Program-made: the position numbers and the translations under genes | Assembly: GCF_007991755.1 (NCBI RefSeq) | Contig: NZ_BJYY01000002.1 | Location: 207,075-271,074, forward strand | Direction of reading: 5' to 3' | Source of the DNA: Cellulomonas aerilata | Lineage (GTDB): Bacteria > Actinomycetota > Actinomycetes > Actinomycetales > Cellulomonadaceae | Length of the DNA stretch: 64,000 bases | Notes under the pieces: generated by a model | The model's input: the letters and a program-made list of their open reading frames with translations, nothing else | Database searches by the model: none | Told to the model about the DNA's origin: nothing | Shown here: one piece after another, positions 42,586 to 51,777 of the stretch | Position numbering within the stretch: the stretch's first letter is position 1 | How the letters are laid out: each line of letters opens with the position of its first letter

Positions 42586-42633
42586 TCGCCGTCGCGGTCC
42601 TGTCGGCCCGCGTGAGATCGCGAAGGGCACACC

Positions 42634-42816
42634 GTGACCATGAAGCTCCTCCTCGTCGTCCTCGGCGTCCTGATCGCCGTCCTCCTCGGGGCCGCCGCCG
42701 TCGTGGCGGGAGAGGCGGACGACTCCCCGGGCCTCCAGGGGCTGGGCGTGCTGCTCGCCGGGGGTGCGCTGGTCCTCGGCGTCCGGTCGGTGCGCCGGGG
42801 CAGGCAGCGGTCCTGA
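42634..42816 (+). CDS. Small two-helix membrane protein
   Basis: 60 residues; GTG 42634 (or ATG 42640) follows GAAGGG. Two hydrophobic segments (LLLVVLGVLIAVLLGAAAVVA and GVLLAGGALVLGV) joined by an acidic loop, then a basic tail RSVRRGRQRS. No family. Divergent from DUF2975-xre and probably under the same operator region. Confidence 0.65.
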   Translation: MTMKLLLVVLGVLIAVLLGAAAVVAGEADDSPGLQGLGVLLAGGALVLGVRSVRRGRQRS

Positions 42817-42888
42817 CGCGCGGGGAGCGGGGGCTGCCGGTCGCCGGAGCACCCAGCCGCTGGACCCACCTGATCCGCGCGTGCCGCG

Positions 42889-44301
42889 TCACGCCGCACC
42901 GTCGTCGTCCGGTCGGTGCCCGGAGAGCTCTCGGCCTGCGGCGTCGGTGAACACCCACCGGGCGCCCTGCCGGTGGATCTCGATCCCGCGCGTGTGCACG
43001 TAGGTGTGGTGGTGCCAGCACAGCAGGATTCCGTTGCTGACCGAGGTGCTGCCGTGATCGCGTGCCCAATGTCGGACGTGGTGACAATCCGACAACGTCG
43101 GTGGTGCGCTGCACCCGGGGAACCGGCAGTGCCGGTCGCGGGCGATGATCGCATTCCGCCTCGCCCGGGTGAACGTCCGTTCCGCCCGGCCCACGTCGAG
43201 GACCTCGGACTTCGGACCGAATATCACCCGGTTCAGCTCCCCGTCGCACGCCAGCCGGTCCAGCAGAATGCGCGGAACCGGAGTTCCGTCCTCGAACTGC
43301 GGGCCGTGCAGCACGCTCTGCGCCCGCAATAGCGGTGCCGATTGCGCCGTCGTTGCTGGCGCCAGCCCCGGGAGTGGGAGCCCGTTCTGCCGGGCGATCG
43401 CTCGCTCGTTGACGGCCTGCAGCGTCTCGTAGGACACCAGCACGTTGAGCCGGGGCCGTGACGCGCGTCCCTCCCCGGCCAGGCCCTTGTCCAGCACCAG
43501 GTTCGCCAGCACCCCGACCGCTCGTGCGCGCCGCTGATCGGCGGTGGTGGTGTCGCCCGCGGCGGGGACGGGAGTGACGGCCTCGAGTGCCGTCACTAGC
43601 GCCTGCCCGACGTCCACGGTGAGGAACCCTTGCACGTGGTACCCGCCGAGCGTGGGTGAGACCTGCAGGTGCTGACGTTCGTACGCCTGCACGTACCCGC
43701 GGTCGTCCGCGTCGGTGTCGGCGGCCGCTGCCCAGTGCCGGACGACGGTGCGCAGGTCGTCGACCGTGTTGAGCTTCGCCTGCCGGACCAGCCACGCCTC
43801 GTCGCACTCAACATCTTGGCTGCTCAGCGCCACGCGCCGCCGCTCCGTGGTCGGTGCCAGCGCGGCGAGCACGTGCGCATGCTCCACCCCGATCTCCCCA
43901 CGCGCGGCCGCGGCAGCGGTCAGCGGAAGGTCGTCACGCAGGGTCCGACCGAGGCGCACCTGCGCCTGGGCGGTGCGGACGCTGACGTCCAGCCGGCGGG
44001 CGGCCCACCGGACCAGCGACCGGGACTCGACCGACCAGATCCCGTCCGCTTCGACCACCGCAAGCATCCGGGCCTGCACCACCCCCAGCCGGCTCGTCGC
44101 GGCTGCGACCCCCGCGGCGACCACCGCCGCCTCACGACCGTCCACCCGGCCGTCCGACCGAACCAACGAGGCCGCGGCATCGGCCACCGCCTCCAACGCC
44201 GCCAACAGCTCCGCGACCTCCGGACGCACCGCCGACAGGTCCGTGCCGGTAACACGCGGCGAGGTGACGACGCCGGGAAGGGCGGACTCGTCGTCGTCCA
44301 C
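42889..44301 (-). CDS. DUF222/13E12-type HNH endonuclease domain protein
   Basis: 470 residues. The N-terminal DUF222 helical region (about 30-330) is followed by RNAIIARDRHCRFPGCSAPPTLSDCHHVRHWARDHGSTSVSNGILLCWHHHTYVH, a complete HNH nuclease core with CxxC zinc pairs. Actinobacteria hold several divergent copies of such genes (the 13E12 repeat family of M. tuberculosis), often near variable sites, but their role is unproven. GTG 44301 chosen by a GGAAGGGG site; TAGAAT at 44357-44352 is a strong -10. Codon use is like the neighbours. Confidence 0.85.
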   Translation of the reverse strand: MDDDESALPGVVTSPRVTGTDLSAVRPEVAELLAALEAVADAAASLVRSDGRVDGREAAVVAAGVAAATSRLGVVQARMLAVVEADGIWSVESRSLVRWAARRLDVSVRTAQAQVRLGRTLRDDLPLTAAAAARGEIGVEHAHVLAALAPTTERRRVALSSQDVECDEAWLVRQAKLNTVDDLRTVVRHWAAAADTDADDRGYVQAYERQHLQVSPTLGGYHVQGFLTVDVGQALVTALEAVTPVPAAGDTTTADQRRARAVGVLANLVLDKGLAGEGRASRPRLNVLVSYETLQAVNERAIARQNGLPLPGLAPATTAQSAPLLRAQSVLHGPQFEDGTPVPRILLDRLACDGELNRVIFGPKSEVLDVGRAERTFTRARRNAIIARDRHCRFPGCSAPPTLSDCHHVRHWARDHGSTSVSNGILLCWHHHTYVHTRGIEIHRQGARWVFTDAAGRELSGHRPDDDGAA

Positions 44302-44395
44302 GACACCCACCCCTTCCCGGCGCCTGCACCGATGCGACTTTCTTGTTCCCCATTCTAGGGGGACCCACTGACATTCCCAGCGGCCGGACAGGGAC

Positions 44396-44404
44396 TGTGG
44401 ACAA
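44396..44404 (-). promoter_or_regulatory. DnaA-box-like site
   Basis: TGTGGACAA is the complement of TTGTCCACA, the preferred actinobacterial DnaA box. Weaker copies TGTGGAGAC (44422-44430) and TGTGGACGA (44570-44578) lie in the same spacer. No dnaA or dnaN nearby. Confidence 0.35.
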
Positions 44405-44712
44405 GCCGTCGTCGGGCCACCTGTGGAGACATCAGCACTTGCGGCACGCGCGCCGCGGAGGGGAAAAGCGCAGGAGGCCACCTCTCGGGAGAATCACCGG
44501 CACAGGTACGCGCAAAAGTCCGTGGAGGGCACGTGCCGCTGACATGTCCCGCCCATTCGGCGCTCGCCCTGTGGACGATGAGGCGCGCGCGCAGGTCGGC
44601 GGTCCGCCGGACGCCGTCGGACACGGAGGCTGCGCGCGCCCCGTTCCCGCCCGGTCGCGTGTCAGCCGTCAATTCCCCGCTTCCTCCCCGCCGCCCCCCC
44701 CGGACACACCAC

Positions 44713-44761
44713 GGGGCCCGACGCGGTCGCGGCGCCGGAGCGCGCGACCCCGCCGGGCCCC
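44713..44761. terminator. Terminator of the Gfo/Idh/MocA pair
   Basis: Nested hairpin: GGGGCCCG (44713-44720) with CGGGCCCC (44754-44761), and inside GGTCGCG (44725-44731) with CGCGACC (44743-44749). It begins 11 bases past the stop at 44773 on the minus strand. Confidence 0.75.
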
Positions 44762-44772
44762 GGGGAAGAGGA

Positions 44773-45861
44773 CTACGCGGGCTCGCGCTGCGTGAGTTCC
44801 CGCGCACCGACCTGCGCCTGGACGGCGAGCTCGATCGACTTGAACGCGTGCTCCTGCGTCATGGCGTCCTCGGTCCGCTGCAGGCAGTCCAGGACCAGCT
44901 GGCCGAAGAACGGGTACCCGACCTTGCCCGACACCTGGTAGTGCGTCTCGACCTCGCCGTTGGCGAGGAACAGGTGGCCGGGACCGTCCTGGGTGCCCAG
45001 GTTCATGTACTTGCGCTGCTCGATGAAGCCCTCGGTACCGAGGATGAACGTGCGGCCGTCGCCCCAGGTCTGCAGCCCGTCCGGGGTGAACCAGTCGACC
45101 CGGAAGTACCCGGTCGCGCCGGTGTTCGTGACGATGTTGGCGTCGCCGAAGTCGTCCAGCCCGGGGTGCTCGGGGTGGGCGTAGTTGGCGATCTGGCTGT
45201 TCACGACCTCGCCGTCGGTGGACCCGGTGTAGTGCAGGATCTGCTCGACGTTGTGGCTGCCGATGTCCGTGAGGATGCCGCCGTACTTCTCCTTCTCGAA
45301 GAACCACGCCGGACGCCCGCCGGCGTTGAGGCGGTGAGGGCCGAAGCCGACCACCTGCAGCACCCGGCCGATCGCGCCCTGCTCGATGAGCTGGCCGGCG
45401 AAGACCGCGGTCTCCACGTGGATCCGCTCGGAGTAGTAGACGGCGTACTTCTGCCCCGTCCGCTGCACCGCCTCGCGTGCCGCGGCGAGCTGCTCGAGCG
45501 TCGTCAGCGGGGCCTTGTCGGTGAAGTAGTCCTTGCCGGAGTCCATCACGCGCAGGCCCAGGGCGGCGCGCTCGCTGGTGACGGCCGCCCCGGCGACCAG
45601 GCGCACCTCCGGGTCGTCCAGCACCTCGTCCTCGGCCCGGGCGATCCGGACGTCGGGGAAGCGCGCGCGGTAGGCCTCGGCCTTGGCCGGGTCCGGGTCG
45701 TAGACCCACTTGGGCGTGGCGCCCGCCCCGACGAGGCCCTCGCTCATCCCGTAGATGTGGCCGTGGTCGAGGCCGATCGCCGCGAAGACGAACTCGCCGG
45801 TGCCGACGACCGGGTCGGGCATGGGGGCGGGGGCGTAGCTGCCGCCGTCGGTCGTGCTCAT
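44773..45861 (-). CDS. Gfo/Idh/MocA family oxidoreductase
   Basis: 362 residues, AGGAGG seven bases before ATG. Instead of a standard glycine loop it starts GEFVFAAIGLDHGHIYGMSEGLVGAG, then DYFTDKAPLTTLEQL in place of EKP, KYGGILTDIGSHNVEQILHYTG and FRVDWFTPDGLQTWGDGR. The DKAP variant is seen in a subset thought to act on inositol or sugar acids; activity is uncertain. Overlaps the stop of the next upstream gene (ATGA). Confidence 0.85.
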   Translation of the reverse strand: MSTTDGGSYAPAPMPDPVVGTGEFVFAAIGLDHGHIYGMSEGLVGAGATPKWVYDPDPAKAEAYRARFPDVRIARAEDEVLDDPEVRLVAGAAVTSERAALGLRVMDSGKDYFTDKAPLTTLEQLAAAREAVQRTGQKYAVYYSERIHVETAVFAGQLIEQGAIGRVLQVVGFGPHRLNAGGRPAWFFEKEKYGGILTDIGSHNVEQILHYTGSTDGEVVNSQIANYAHPEHPGLDDFGDANIVTNTGATGYFRVDWFTPDGLQTWGDGRTFILGTEGFIEQRKYMNLGTQDGPGHLFLANGEVETHYQVSGKVGYPFFGQLVLDCLQRTEDAMTQEHAFKSIELAVQAQVGARELTQREPA

Positions 45862-47039
45862 CGGTTGTCCTCCTGGTTGGCCGGGGCCGTGGCCCCCGAG
45901 ACGCTGATCGGGCCGGACTGGTCCCTGACGGACGCCGTCTTGGCGAAGAACCGGGGCGCGCGCTCGGTGAGGGTGCCCGGCTGGTAGTACGGGTCGTCGG
46001 CCGTCAACGGCAGGTCGACGGTGCGGCGCTCGATCCCGGCCTGGTAGATCGCTGTGATCAGCTCGATGGTCCGGCGTCCGTCGTGGCCGTCGATGGCGGG
46101 GCGCCGGCCCGTCTCGAGGGCGGTCAGGACGTCGTCGATCTGGCCCTGGTGACCGGTGTGCGGCAGCGGGTCGAGCCCCGCTGCCAGGTCTGTCAGCTGC
46201 GCGACGAGCCCGGTGTTGCCGCCGGGCAGCGGGAACCCGTTGGACTGCGTGACCTCGGCGACGACCTCTCCGTCCAGGCTCACGCTCGCCTCGCGCCCCT
46301 GGACGACGATCCGCTGCTGCTCCCCGTGGTGGACCACGGAGCTCGTGATGGTCGCCAGGGCGCGCTGGTAGGCCAGGACGGCGACCGACAGGTCCTCGAT
46401 CTCGGCGTTCTCGTGCGCGGCGTTGGTGAGCACCGCCGTGACGGACTCCGGTGCGCCGAGCAGCCACAGCAGCAGGTCGACGTGGTGCACGGCGTGGTTG
46501 AGCGTGCAGCCCCCGCCCTCCTGCTCCCAGGTCCCGCGCCACCACAGGTCGTAGTAGGGGAGCCCCCGCCACCACGCCGAGTCGACGGCGACGTGCGAGA
46601 CGGCCCCGGCCAGGCCCGAGTCGATCGCGGACTTGAGCCGGACGACGTCGTCCCGGTACCGGTTCTGCGCCACGGAGGAGAAGATCGCGCCGCCGCGGCC
46701 CTCGGCGGCGAGGATCGCGTCGCACGCGGCGAGGGACGGGGCCATCGGCTTCTCGCAGAGCACGTTCACGCCGGCCTCGAGGAAGTCGATGCTGATCGCC
46801 TCGTGCGTGGACGGCGGGGTGCACACGCTGACGAGGTCGATGTCGCCGCGGGCGATGACCTCCGGGTGCGAGGCGTACACCGTCGCCTCGTCCAGGCCCA
46901 GCTCCTGCTGGAGCGCCTCCGCCTTCGCGGGGTTGAGGTCGCACAGCGCCACGATCGTGCATCGATCGCGGAGGGCCTGGTAGGCGCGGATGTGGGACGG
47001 GGAGATGTTGCCGGTGCCGACGACGGCGACCTTGATCAT
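45858..47039 (-). CDS. Gfo/Idh/MocA family oxidoreductase
   Basis: 393 residues. ATG 47039 follows AGGAGG. IKVAVVGTGNISPSHIRAYQAL is the dinucleotide motif, VNVLCEKPMAPS carries EKP, and GGGCTLNHAVHHVDLLLWLLGAP is the substrate-site loop. First gene of a two-gene unit with 44773-45861. Together they may act on successive carbons of one sugar; no transporter or kinase is adjacent. A weak CCGGT/ACCGG hairpin at 47169 lies between this and the SARP-like gene. Confidence 0.9.
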   Translation of the reverse strand: MIKVAVVGTGNISPSHIRAYQALRDRCTIVALCDLNPAKAEALQQELGLDEATVYASHPEVIARGDIDLVSVCTPPSTHEAISIDFLEAGVNVLCEKPMAPSLAACDAILAAEGRGGAIFSSVAQNRYRDDVVRLKSAIDSGLAGAVSHVAVDSAWWRGLPYYDLWWRGTWEQEGGGCTLNHAVHHVDLLLWLLGAPESVTAVLTNAAHENAEIEDLSVAVLAYQRALATITSSVVHHGEQQRIVVQGREASVSLDGEVVAEVTQSNGFPLPGGNTGLVAQLTDLAAGLDPLPHTGHQGQIDDVLTALETGRRPAIDGHDGRRTIELITAIYQAGIERRTVDLPLTADDPYYQPGTLTERAPRFFAKTASVRDQSGPISVSGATAPANQEDNR

Positions 47040-47233
47040 GTTCCTCCTGCTGCTCCGTTGCGGCTCTCGGGACGGGACGCCTCGACGTCGTCGTCCTCGA
47101 GCGACCCTAGGCGAAGTGCGGCAGGCGGGTCGCGAGGTGTCCAGCGCGAGGCCCGGCACGCAGAAGGGCCGGTCCCGGACCGGGGCGTGTCCGCCGCGGT
47201 GCGCCGGGCATGCCGTCGCCCGGTCGCCGCGGG

Positions 47234-50200
47234 TCAGCCGCCGTGCCCGGCAAGCCGCCGGGCACGCCGCGCGAACGGCCGGAACCCGAACAGGTCGCAG
47301 ACCTCCACCGCGCGGGCCAGCTCCGCCTCCGCGGCAGGGTCGCCGAGCAGCGCCAGCACGCCTCCGCGGTACAGCGACACCGGACCGAGGATCGTCGTCC
47401 CGGCCCACAGGACCACCACCGTGTCCCCGTACGACCTCAGTGCGGGCAGCATCCCGGCGGCCCGCTCGGCGTCCCCCAGCTCGAGGTACACGTCGGTCAG
47501 GAGGACGGTGCGGACCGGCTCGCGGACGCCCGCACCCGGCTGCTCGAGCAGCCGGTCCGCGGCCGCGAGCGCCGCCTCGCGGCGCCCGGCCTGGGCGTGC
47601 GCCTGCGCGAGCACGCCGAGCCAGCCCGGGTCCACGGTCGCCGCCAGGTCGACGACGTCGGGGACGACCTCCGGCAGCCGCCGCTCGTGCCAGGCGATGA
47701 TCCCCTCCACCGTCTGGCGGGACATGCGCGTGACGTCGGCCGCGGCCGGCGAGACGGTGGGGGCGGTGGCGACGGCGTCGTCGGCGAGCCGGCGGGCCTC
47801 CCCGTACGAGCCCTGGGCGAGCGCCGTGCCGGAACGGACCCACAGGTCCAGGAGCAGCAGGTCGCCGTCCCCGCGCCGTGCCGCCAGGTCCGTGAACCGC
47901 CGGGAGACGGCGGCGGCCTCGTCGGGACGGACGGTCTCCGTCAGCGCGCAGCGCAGCAGGTGCAGCGCCGTCGCCGCGGTGACGTCGTCGTCGGCGTCGG
48001 CGAGCAGGGCGCGGGCCAGGTCGACCCGGCGCTGAGCGTGCGCGGGCGTCCACGTGCTGACGAACCGGGCGACCGTCGCGCGCGCCCGGGCCGACGGGCG
48101 CTGCCCTGCGGCCGCCTCGGCTGCGAGCGCCGGCTGCTCGCCGTCGGGATGGCCCTCCGTGGAGCGGTGCACCGACCAGGCGGCCAGGACCTGGGCGCGC
48201 AGGTCGGGGTCGAGGCGGTCCGCTCGTGCCGCGGCCTCCGCGAGGAGGTGGCGGTCCACCGCGGCGGGTGCCCCCACCGACGCCCAGTAGCCGCCCAGCC
48301 CCCCTCCCGCCGAGGCGAGCGCGGCGCGCGCGAGGCGCTCGTCGTCGCCGGCGGCGCGGGCGGCGTCGGCCGCCGAGGCCAGCGCCGCCGAGCTGTCCTC
48401 GAGCAGCCCCAGCCGCCGCAGGGCCCGGCCGCGCGTCAGGTCGAGGTCGGCGACCAGGGGCAGGTCGGCGCCCGGCACGTGCCGCAGCCCCCGCGCCGCC
48501 AGGTCCGCGGCGTCCGCGTCGCCCGCGCGGTCCAGCGCCTCCTGCGCCGCCCGCAGGCAGGCGCGCGCCGCGTCGGCGTCGACCGCGCCCAGGGCCGCCT
48601 CGCTGCGGTGCACGGCGATGGCGGCCGCCGACGTGGCCGCCGCCGCACCGGCGCCGAGCGCGTCGGCGAGCCCGCGGTGCAGGGCGGCCCGGCGCCCGGG
48701 GTCCAGCTCGCCCAGCGTCACGTCGCGGACGAGGTCGTGCGCGGGCCGCAGCCGCCCCGGCGCCGGCTCCACGAGCAGGCCGGCGCGGACGGCGGCGCTC
48801 GCCGCCGTGCCCACCGACGCGGCGGGCTCACCGAGCGCGCCGGCCACGATCCCCACGGCCGTGTCGCCCGCGACGGCGACGGCTTCCAGGACCGCCCGGG
48901 CGTCCGCCGGGAGCGCCCTGAGGCGCAGGCGCAGCACGTCCCGCACGCCGGCCGGCACGACCGCCCGTGCCTGGGGTGTGCCGGAGGCGGACCGGGCCAC
49001 CTCCGGCGTCGTGCCGGCCAGCGCCGCGAGCTCGGCGACGAAGAAGGGGTGCCCCGCCGAGCGTCGTGCCAGGTCCCGGGCGTCGGCGGCGTCCGGCGTG
49101 CGTCCGGTCACGACCGCGGACAGCTGCCCGACCTCGGCCTCGTCCAGCCCGCCGAGGAGGAGCCGCCGGGCCCCCGGGCGGCGCGCCGCCAGGGCGAGCA
49201 CGCCGCCGACCGCGGGGTCACCGGTGGCCTCCTCGCGGCAGGTGAGCGCGAGCAGCACGGGTGCGTCGCGCAGCTCCGTCAGGACGATCTCCAGCACCCG
49301 CAACGAGTCGGGGTCGGCCCACTGCAGGTCGTCGAGGGCGACGAGCAGCGGGCCGTCCGCCGCCCGGGCGGCCAGCCGGCGGGTGATCTCGACGCCGACG
49401 GCGAACCGGCCGCCGGCGTCGCCGCCCTCCAGCGGGGGCAGCCCGCCGAGCACCTGCTGCCACGGCCAGTACGGCGGCGCGCCGCCGACCTGCGAGCAGC
49501 GGCCCCAGCGCACGCCCAGCCCGCGCCGGGCGGCGAAGGCGTCGACGAGACGAGTCTTGCCGATGCCCGGCTCCCCGGTGACCACGACGGCGGTCGTCGC
49601 ACCGGCGGCGGCATGGCGCCAGGCGGAGTCCAGGGCCGACAGCTCGGCGGCGCGGCCGACGAACCCGTCCGCCGGGAGGTCGGCATTGCCGCCGACGTCG
49701 TCCTCGCGGTCACGCCTCCCCGGGTCGTCGGCTGCGGGCGTCCGAGCACCCGAGGTCCGCGGACGCAGCGCCGGGTCCTGGCGCAGCAGCGCGCGCTCGA
49801 GGTCGCGCAGGTCCGGCGACGGGTCCACGCCGAGCTCGTCGGCGAGGCGCTCCCGCGTCGCCCGCAGCACGGCGAGGGCGTCACCCTGGCGACCACCCTG
49901 GTGCAGGGCCCGGGCGAGCAGGGCCTGGGTGCGCTCGCGCAGCGGGTGCTCGGCGGCGACGGCGAGCAGGTCCGGCACGAGCGCCGGGCCGTCGCCCGTC
50001 GCTAGCACGACCTGCGCGAGCTCCTCGACGGCCAGCAGCCGCAGCTCCTCGAGCCGGGCGACCAGCGGCTCGACGGCGGGGACGTCGGCCACGTCTGCGA
50101 AGGGGCGTCCGGACCACTGCGTGAGCACGTCCCGCAGTCGCCCGGCGACCTCGGGGGCGGCGCCGGTCGCGAGGTCCGCCAAGGCGTCCCGCAGGCGGTC

Positions 50201-50527
50201 CTCCAGCCGGTGCACGTCCACCGCGTGCCGGGGCAGCACCAGGGCGTACCCGCCGCCCCGGCTCACCACGACGGCCGCGTCGCGCGCCGGCGTGCCGGGT
50301 TCGAGCCTGCGGCGCAGCCGGGCCACGTGCCCCTGCAGCGTGGTCGGCGCCGTCGGTGGCGGGTCGCCCCGCCACAGCTGCTCGGCCAGGGCCCCCGCCG
50401 GGACGACCCGTCCGTCCGCCGCCGCGAGCAGCGCCAGCAGCTCGGTGGGGCGAGGTCCGCCCAGGTCCACGGGGACGCCGTCGCGCAGCGCCTGGGTCGT
50501 CCCCAGCAGGCGGAGCTCCACGGCCAC
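47234..50527 (-). CDS. SARP/AfsR-like regulator (winged helix, BTAD, AAA, TPR)
   Basis: 1097 residues. VELRLLGTTQALRDGVPVDLGGPRPTELLALLAAADGRVV...LQGHVARLRRRLEPGT is an OmpR-type winged helix; residues about 100-250 are the BTAD bacterial activation domain; VVVTGEPGIGKTRLVDAFAA (about 320) is Walker A of a STAND/AAA module, DDLQWADPDSLRV its Walker B, and the last 500 residues are helical TPR-like repeats. SARPs activate specialised metabolism and bind direct repeats. TACGCT is six bases before GTG. No biosynthetic cluster adjoins. Confidence 0.87.
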   Translation of the reverse strand: MAVELRLLGTTQALRDGVPVDLGGPRPTELLALLAAADGRVVPAGALAEQLWRGDPPPTAPTTLQGHVARLRRRLEPGTPARDAAVVVSRGGGYALVLPRHAVDVHRLEDRLRDALADLATGAAPEVAGRLRDVLTQWSGRPFADVADVPAVEPLVARLEELRLLAVEELAQVVLATGDGPALVPDLLAVAAEHPLRERTQALLARALHQGGRQGDALAVLRATRERLADELGVDPSPDLRDLERALLRQDPALRPRTSGARTPAADDPGRRDREDDVGGNADLPADGFVGRAAELSALDSAWRHAAAGATTAVVVTGEPGIGKTRLVDAFAARRGLGVRWGRCSQVGGAPPYWPWQQVLGGLPPLEGGDAGGRFAVGVEITRRLAARAADGPLLVALDDLQWADPDSLRVLEIVLTELRDAPVLLALTCREEATGDPAVGGVLALAARRPGARRLLLGGLDEAEVGQLSAVVTGRTPDAADARDLARRSAGHPFFVAELAALAGTTPEVARSASGTPQARAVVPAGVRDVLRLRLRALPADARAVLEAVAVAGDTAVGIVAGALGEPAASVGTAASAAVRAGLLVEPAPGRLRPAHDLVRDVTLGELDPGRRAALHRGLADALGAGAAAATSAAAIAVHRSEAALGAVDADAARACLRAAQEALDRAGDADAADLAARGLRHVPGADLPLVADLDLTRGRALRRLGLLEDSSAALASAADAARAAGDDERLARAALASAGGGLGGYWASVGAPAAVDRHLLAEAAARADRLDPDLRAQVLAAWSVHRSTEGHPDGEQPALAAEAAAGQRPSARARATVARFVSTWTPAHAQRRVDLARALLADADDDVTAATALHLLRCALTETVRPDEAAAVSRRFTDLAARRGDGDLLLLDLWVRSGTALAQGSYGEARRLADDAVATAPTVSPAAADVTRMSRQTVEGIIAWHERRLPEVVPDVVDLAATVDPGWLGVLAQAHAQAGRREAALAAADRLLEQPGAGVREPVRTVLLTDVYLELGDAERAAGMLPALRSYGDTVVVLWAGTTILGPVSLYRGGVLALLGDPAAEAELARAVEVCDLFGFRPFARRARRLAGHGG

Positions 50528-50657
50528 GACGGGAGCGTACGGGCGCTTCCGGGACGCGCCCGGGGTGGCGCGCCGCGGGGCCGCGGGCCGGCGGGCACCT
50601 CACCGGACCTCGACGGGCGCGAACCGGGGGCACCGGGGACCGCGGACCGCGACCCGG

Positions 50658-51635
50658 TCAGCCGAGGCGGTCGGAGCGCCGGTCACCCGCGACGGTCCGG
50701 CCGTCCGGCGTCCGGACCAGCGGGTGGAGCCGCCACCACACCACGACGCCGACCACACCGGCGAGCACGGCCATCAGCCCGGTCTCGGAGGCGAACCAGC
50801 CGGTGAGGGGACGCTCCTGGGTGAGCGGGGCGACGACGTGGTACGCGGTGGCGTTCACGACGGCGTGGGCGAGCACACCGGGCCAGATGCCCCACCGGAG
50901 CTGCATGCTCGCCAGCACCGCGCCCAGCAGGGTGCCGCCGGCCGTGAACGTGAGGATGCCGAACCAGATCGGCACGCCGTCGGGTGCACCGCCGAGGACG
51001 AGCATGAGCGGCCAGTGGAAGGCCGACCACGCGAGCCCGCCCACCAGGACGACGGTCCGGGGCCCGGCGATCTCGGCCAGCCGGGTGACCAGCAGCCCTC
51101 GCCAGCCGACGTCCTCGGCGAGCGCCAGCAGCAGGTACGGCACCACCAGGACGGTCAGCCCCAGCAGCACCTGCGGCCCCAGCGCGCCGGAGGCGAAGCC
51201 GGCCAGCCCGGTCGCCCAGACGAGCCCCGCGGCCCCGAGGACGGTCGCGACGGCGTACAGCCAGGCCCGGCCGAGGGCGCGCAGGGGCGGTCGGCGGAAC
51301 CCGAGCCCGGCACCGCGGGAGCGTCCGCGGGTCACCCGGCGGGCGACCAGGGCGGCGATCCCGGGGACGGCGGCCTGTCCGTACATCGCCGCCTGCCCGA
51401 GCGCGCCGGCCTCGTCGATGCGGCTGACGTCCACGCCCTCCGCGAGGCCGATGGCCGTCGTCCCCGTCACCAGCACGGCGACCGTGCCGAGGAAGACGGC
51501 GATCTCCGTCCGGGCGGCCGGACGGTCGCCGCGCCGCGGGGGACCGGCGTCGACGCGCTCCGCGTCCGGCGTGGTGGACGGGTCGGGGGCGGGGTCCGAG
51601 CGGGAGTTCGAGCGGGGGTTCGAGAGCGTGGTCAC
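50658..51635 (-). CDS. CPBP-family intramembrane metalloprotease
   Basis: 325 residues with eight hydrophobic segments; GTG has GGAGG upstream. CPBP (CAAX protease/bacteriocin-processing) motifs: EDVGWRG (motif 1, normally EExxR; here Glu-Asp), AWSAFHWPLML (motif 2 with FxxxH) and AHAVVNATAY (motif 3, HxxxN). Possible protease acting in peptide maturation or immunity, though many are untested. Divergent from the cupin-like gene across a region of 11-bp repeats. Confidence 0.85.
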   Translation of the reverse strand: MTTLSNPRSNSRSDPAPDPSTTPDAERVDAGPPRRGDRPAARTEIAVFLGTVAVLVTGTTAIGLAEGVDVSRIDEAGALGQAAMYGQAAVPGIAALVARRVTRGRSRGAGLGFRRPPLRALGRAWLYAVATVLGAAGLVWATGLAGFASGALGPQVLLGLTVLVVPYLLLALAEDVGWRGLLVTRLAEIAGPRTVVLVGGLAWSAFHWPLMLVLGGAPDGVPIWFGILTFTAGGTLLGAVLASMQLRWGIWPGVLAHAVVNATAYHVVAPLTQERPLTGWFASETGLMAVLAGVVGVVVWWRLHPLVRTPDGRTVAGDRRSDRLG

Positions 51636-51683
51636 GGTGCCTCCAGGGCGGGTCGGTGCGTCCCCACCACGCTGCTCGCCGCC

Positions 51684-51716
51684 GCTGGTCGGCCGCTGGT
51701 CGGCGGCTGGTCGGCC
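51684..51716. repeat. Three tandem 11-bp repeats in the CPBP/cupin-like promoter region
   Basis: GCTGGTCGGC(C/G) at 51684, 51695 and 51706; an inverted GACCAGC copy at 51739-51745. Period of one helical turn, the arrangement bound by SARP and PhoP-type activators. Confidence 0.65.
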
Positions 51717-51777
51717 CGAGGGAGCCGGGCACGTCGCTGACCAGCGCACGGCCAGCGAGGTCCGCGACCCTGGCGGC

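Larger units (their letters stand above)
44302..44772. other. Coding-free 471-base stretch with DnaA-box-like sites
   Basis: Contains the promoter of the DUF222-HNH gene (TAGAAT at 44352-44357, minus strand), three TGTGGA(C/G)-type DnaA-box-like sequences at 44396, 44422 and 44570, and a terminator at 44713-44761. No open frame looks coding. Locally lower in GC than most of the window. Confidence 0.5.

Noticed and set aside
42889..44301. Mobile element or homing endonuclease
   Set aside because: The DUF222-HNH gene has normal codon use, no inverted repeats, target duplication or recombinase nearby.
44396..44578. Chromosomal origin of replication
   Set aside because: Only one exact DnaA box, no AT-rich unwinding element and no dnaA/dnaN genes; kept only as a weak DnaA-site finding.
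48618..51740. 1040-codon open frame on the plus strand
   Set aside because: Antisense to the SARP-like and CPBP genes; low-complexity Ser/Arg/Pro sequence without domains.
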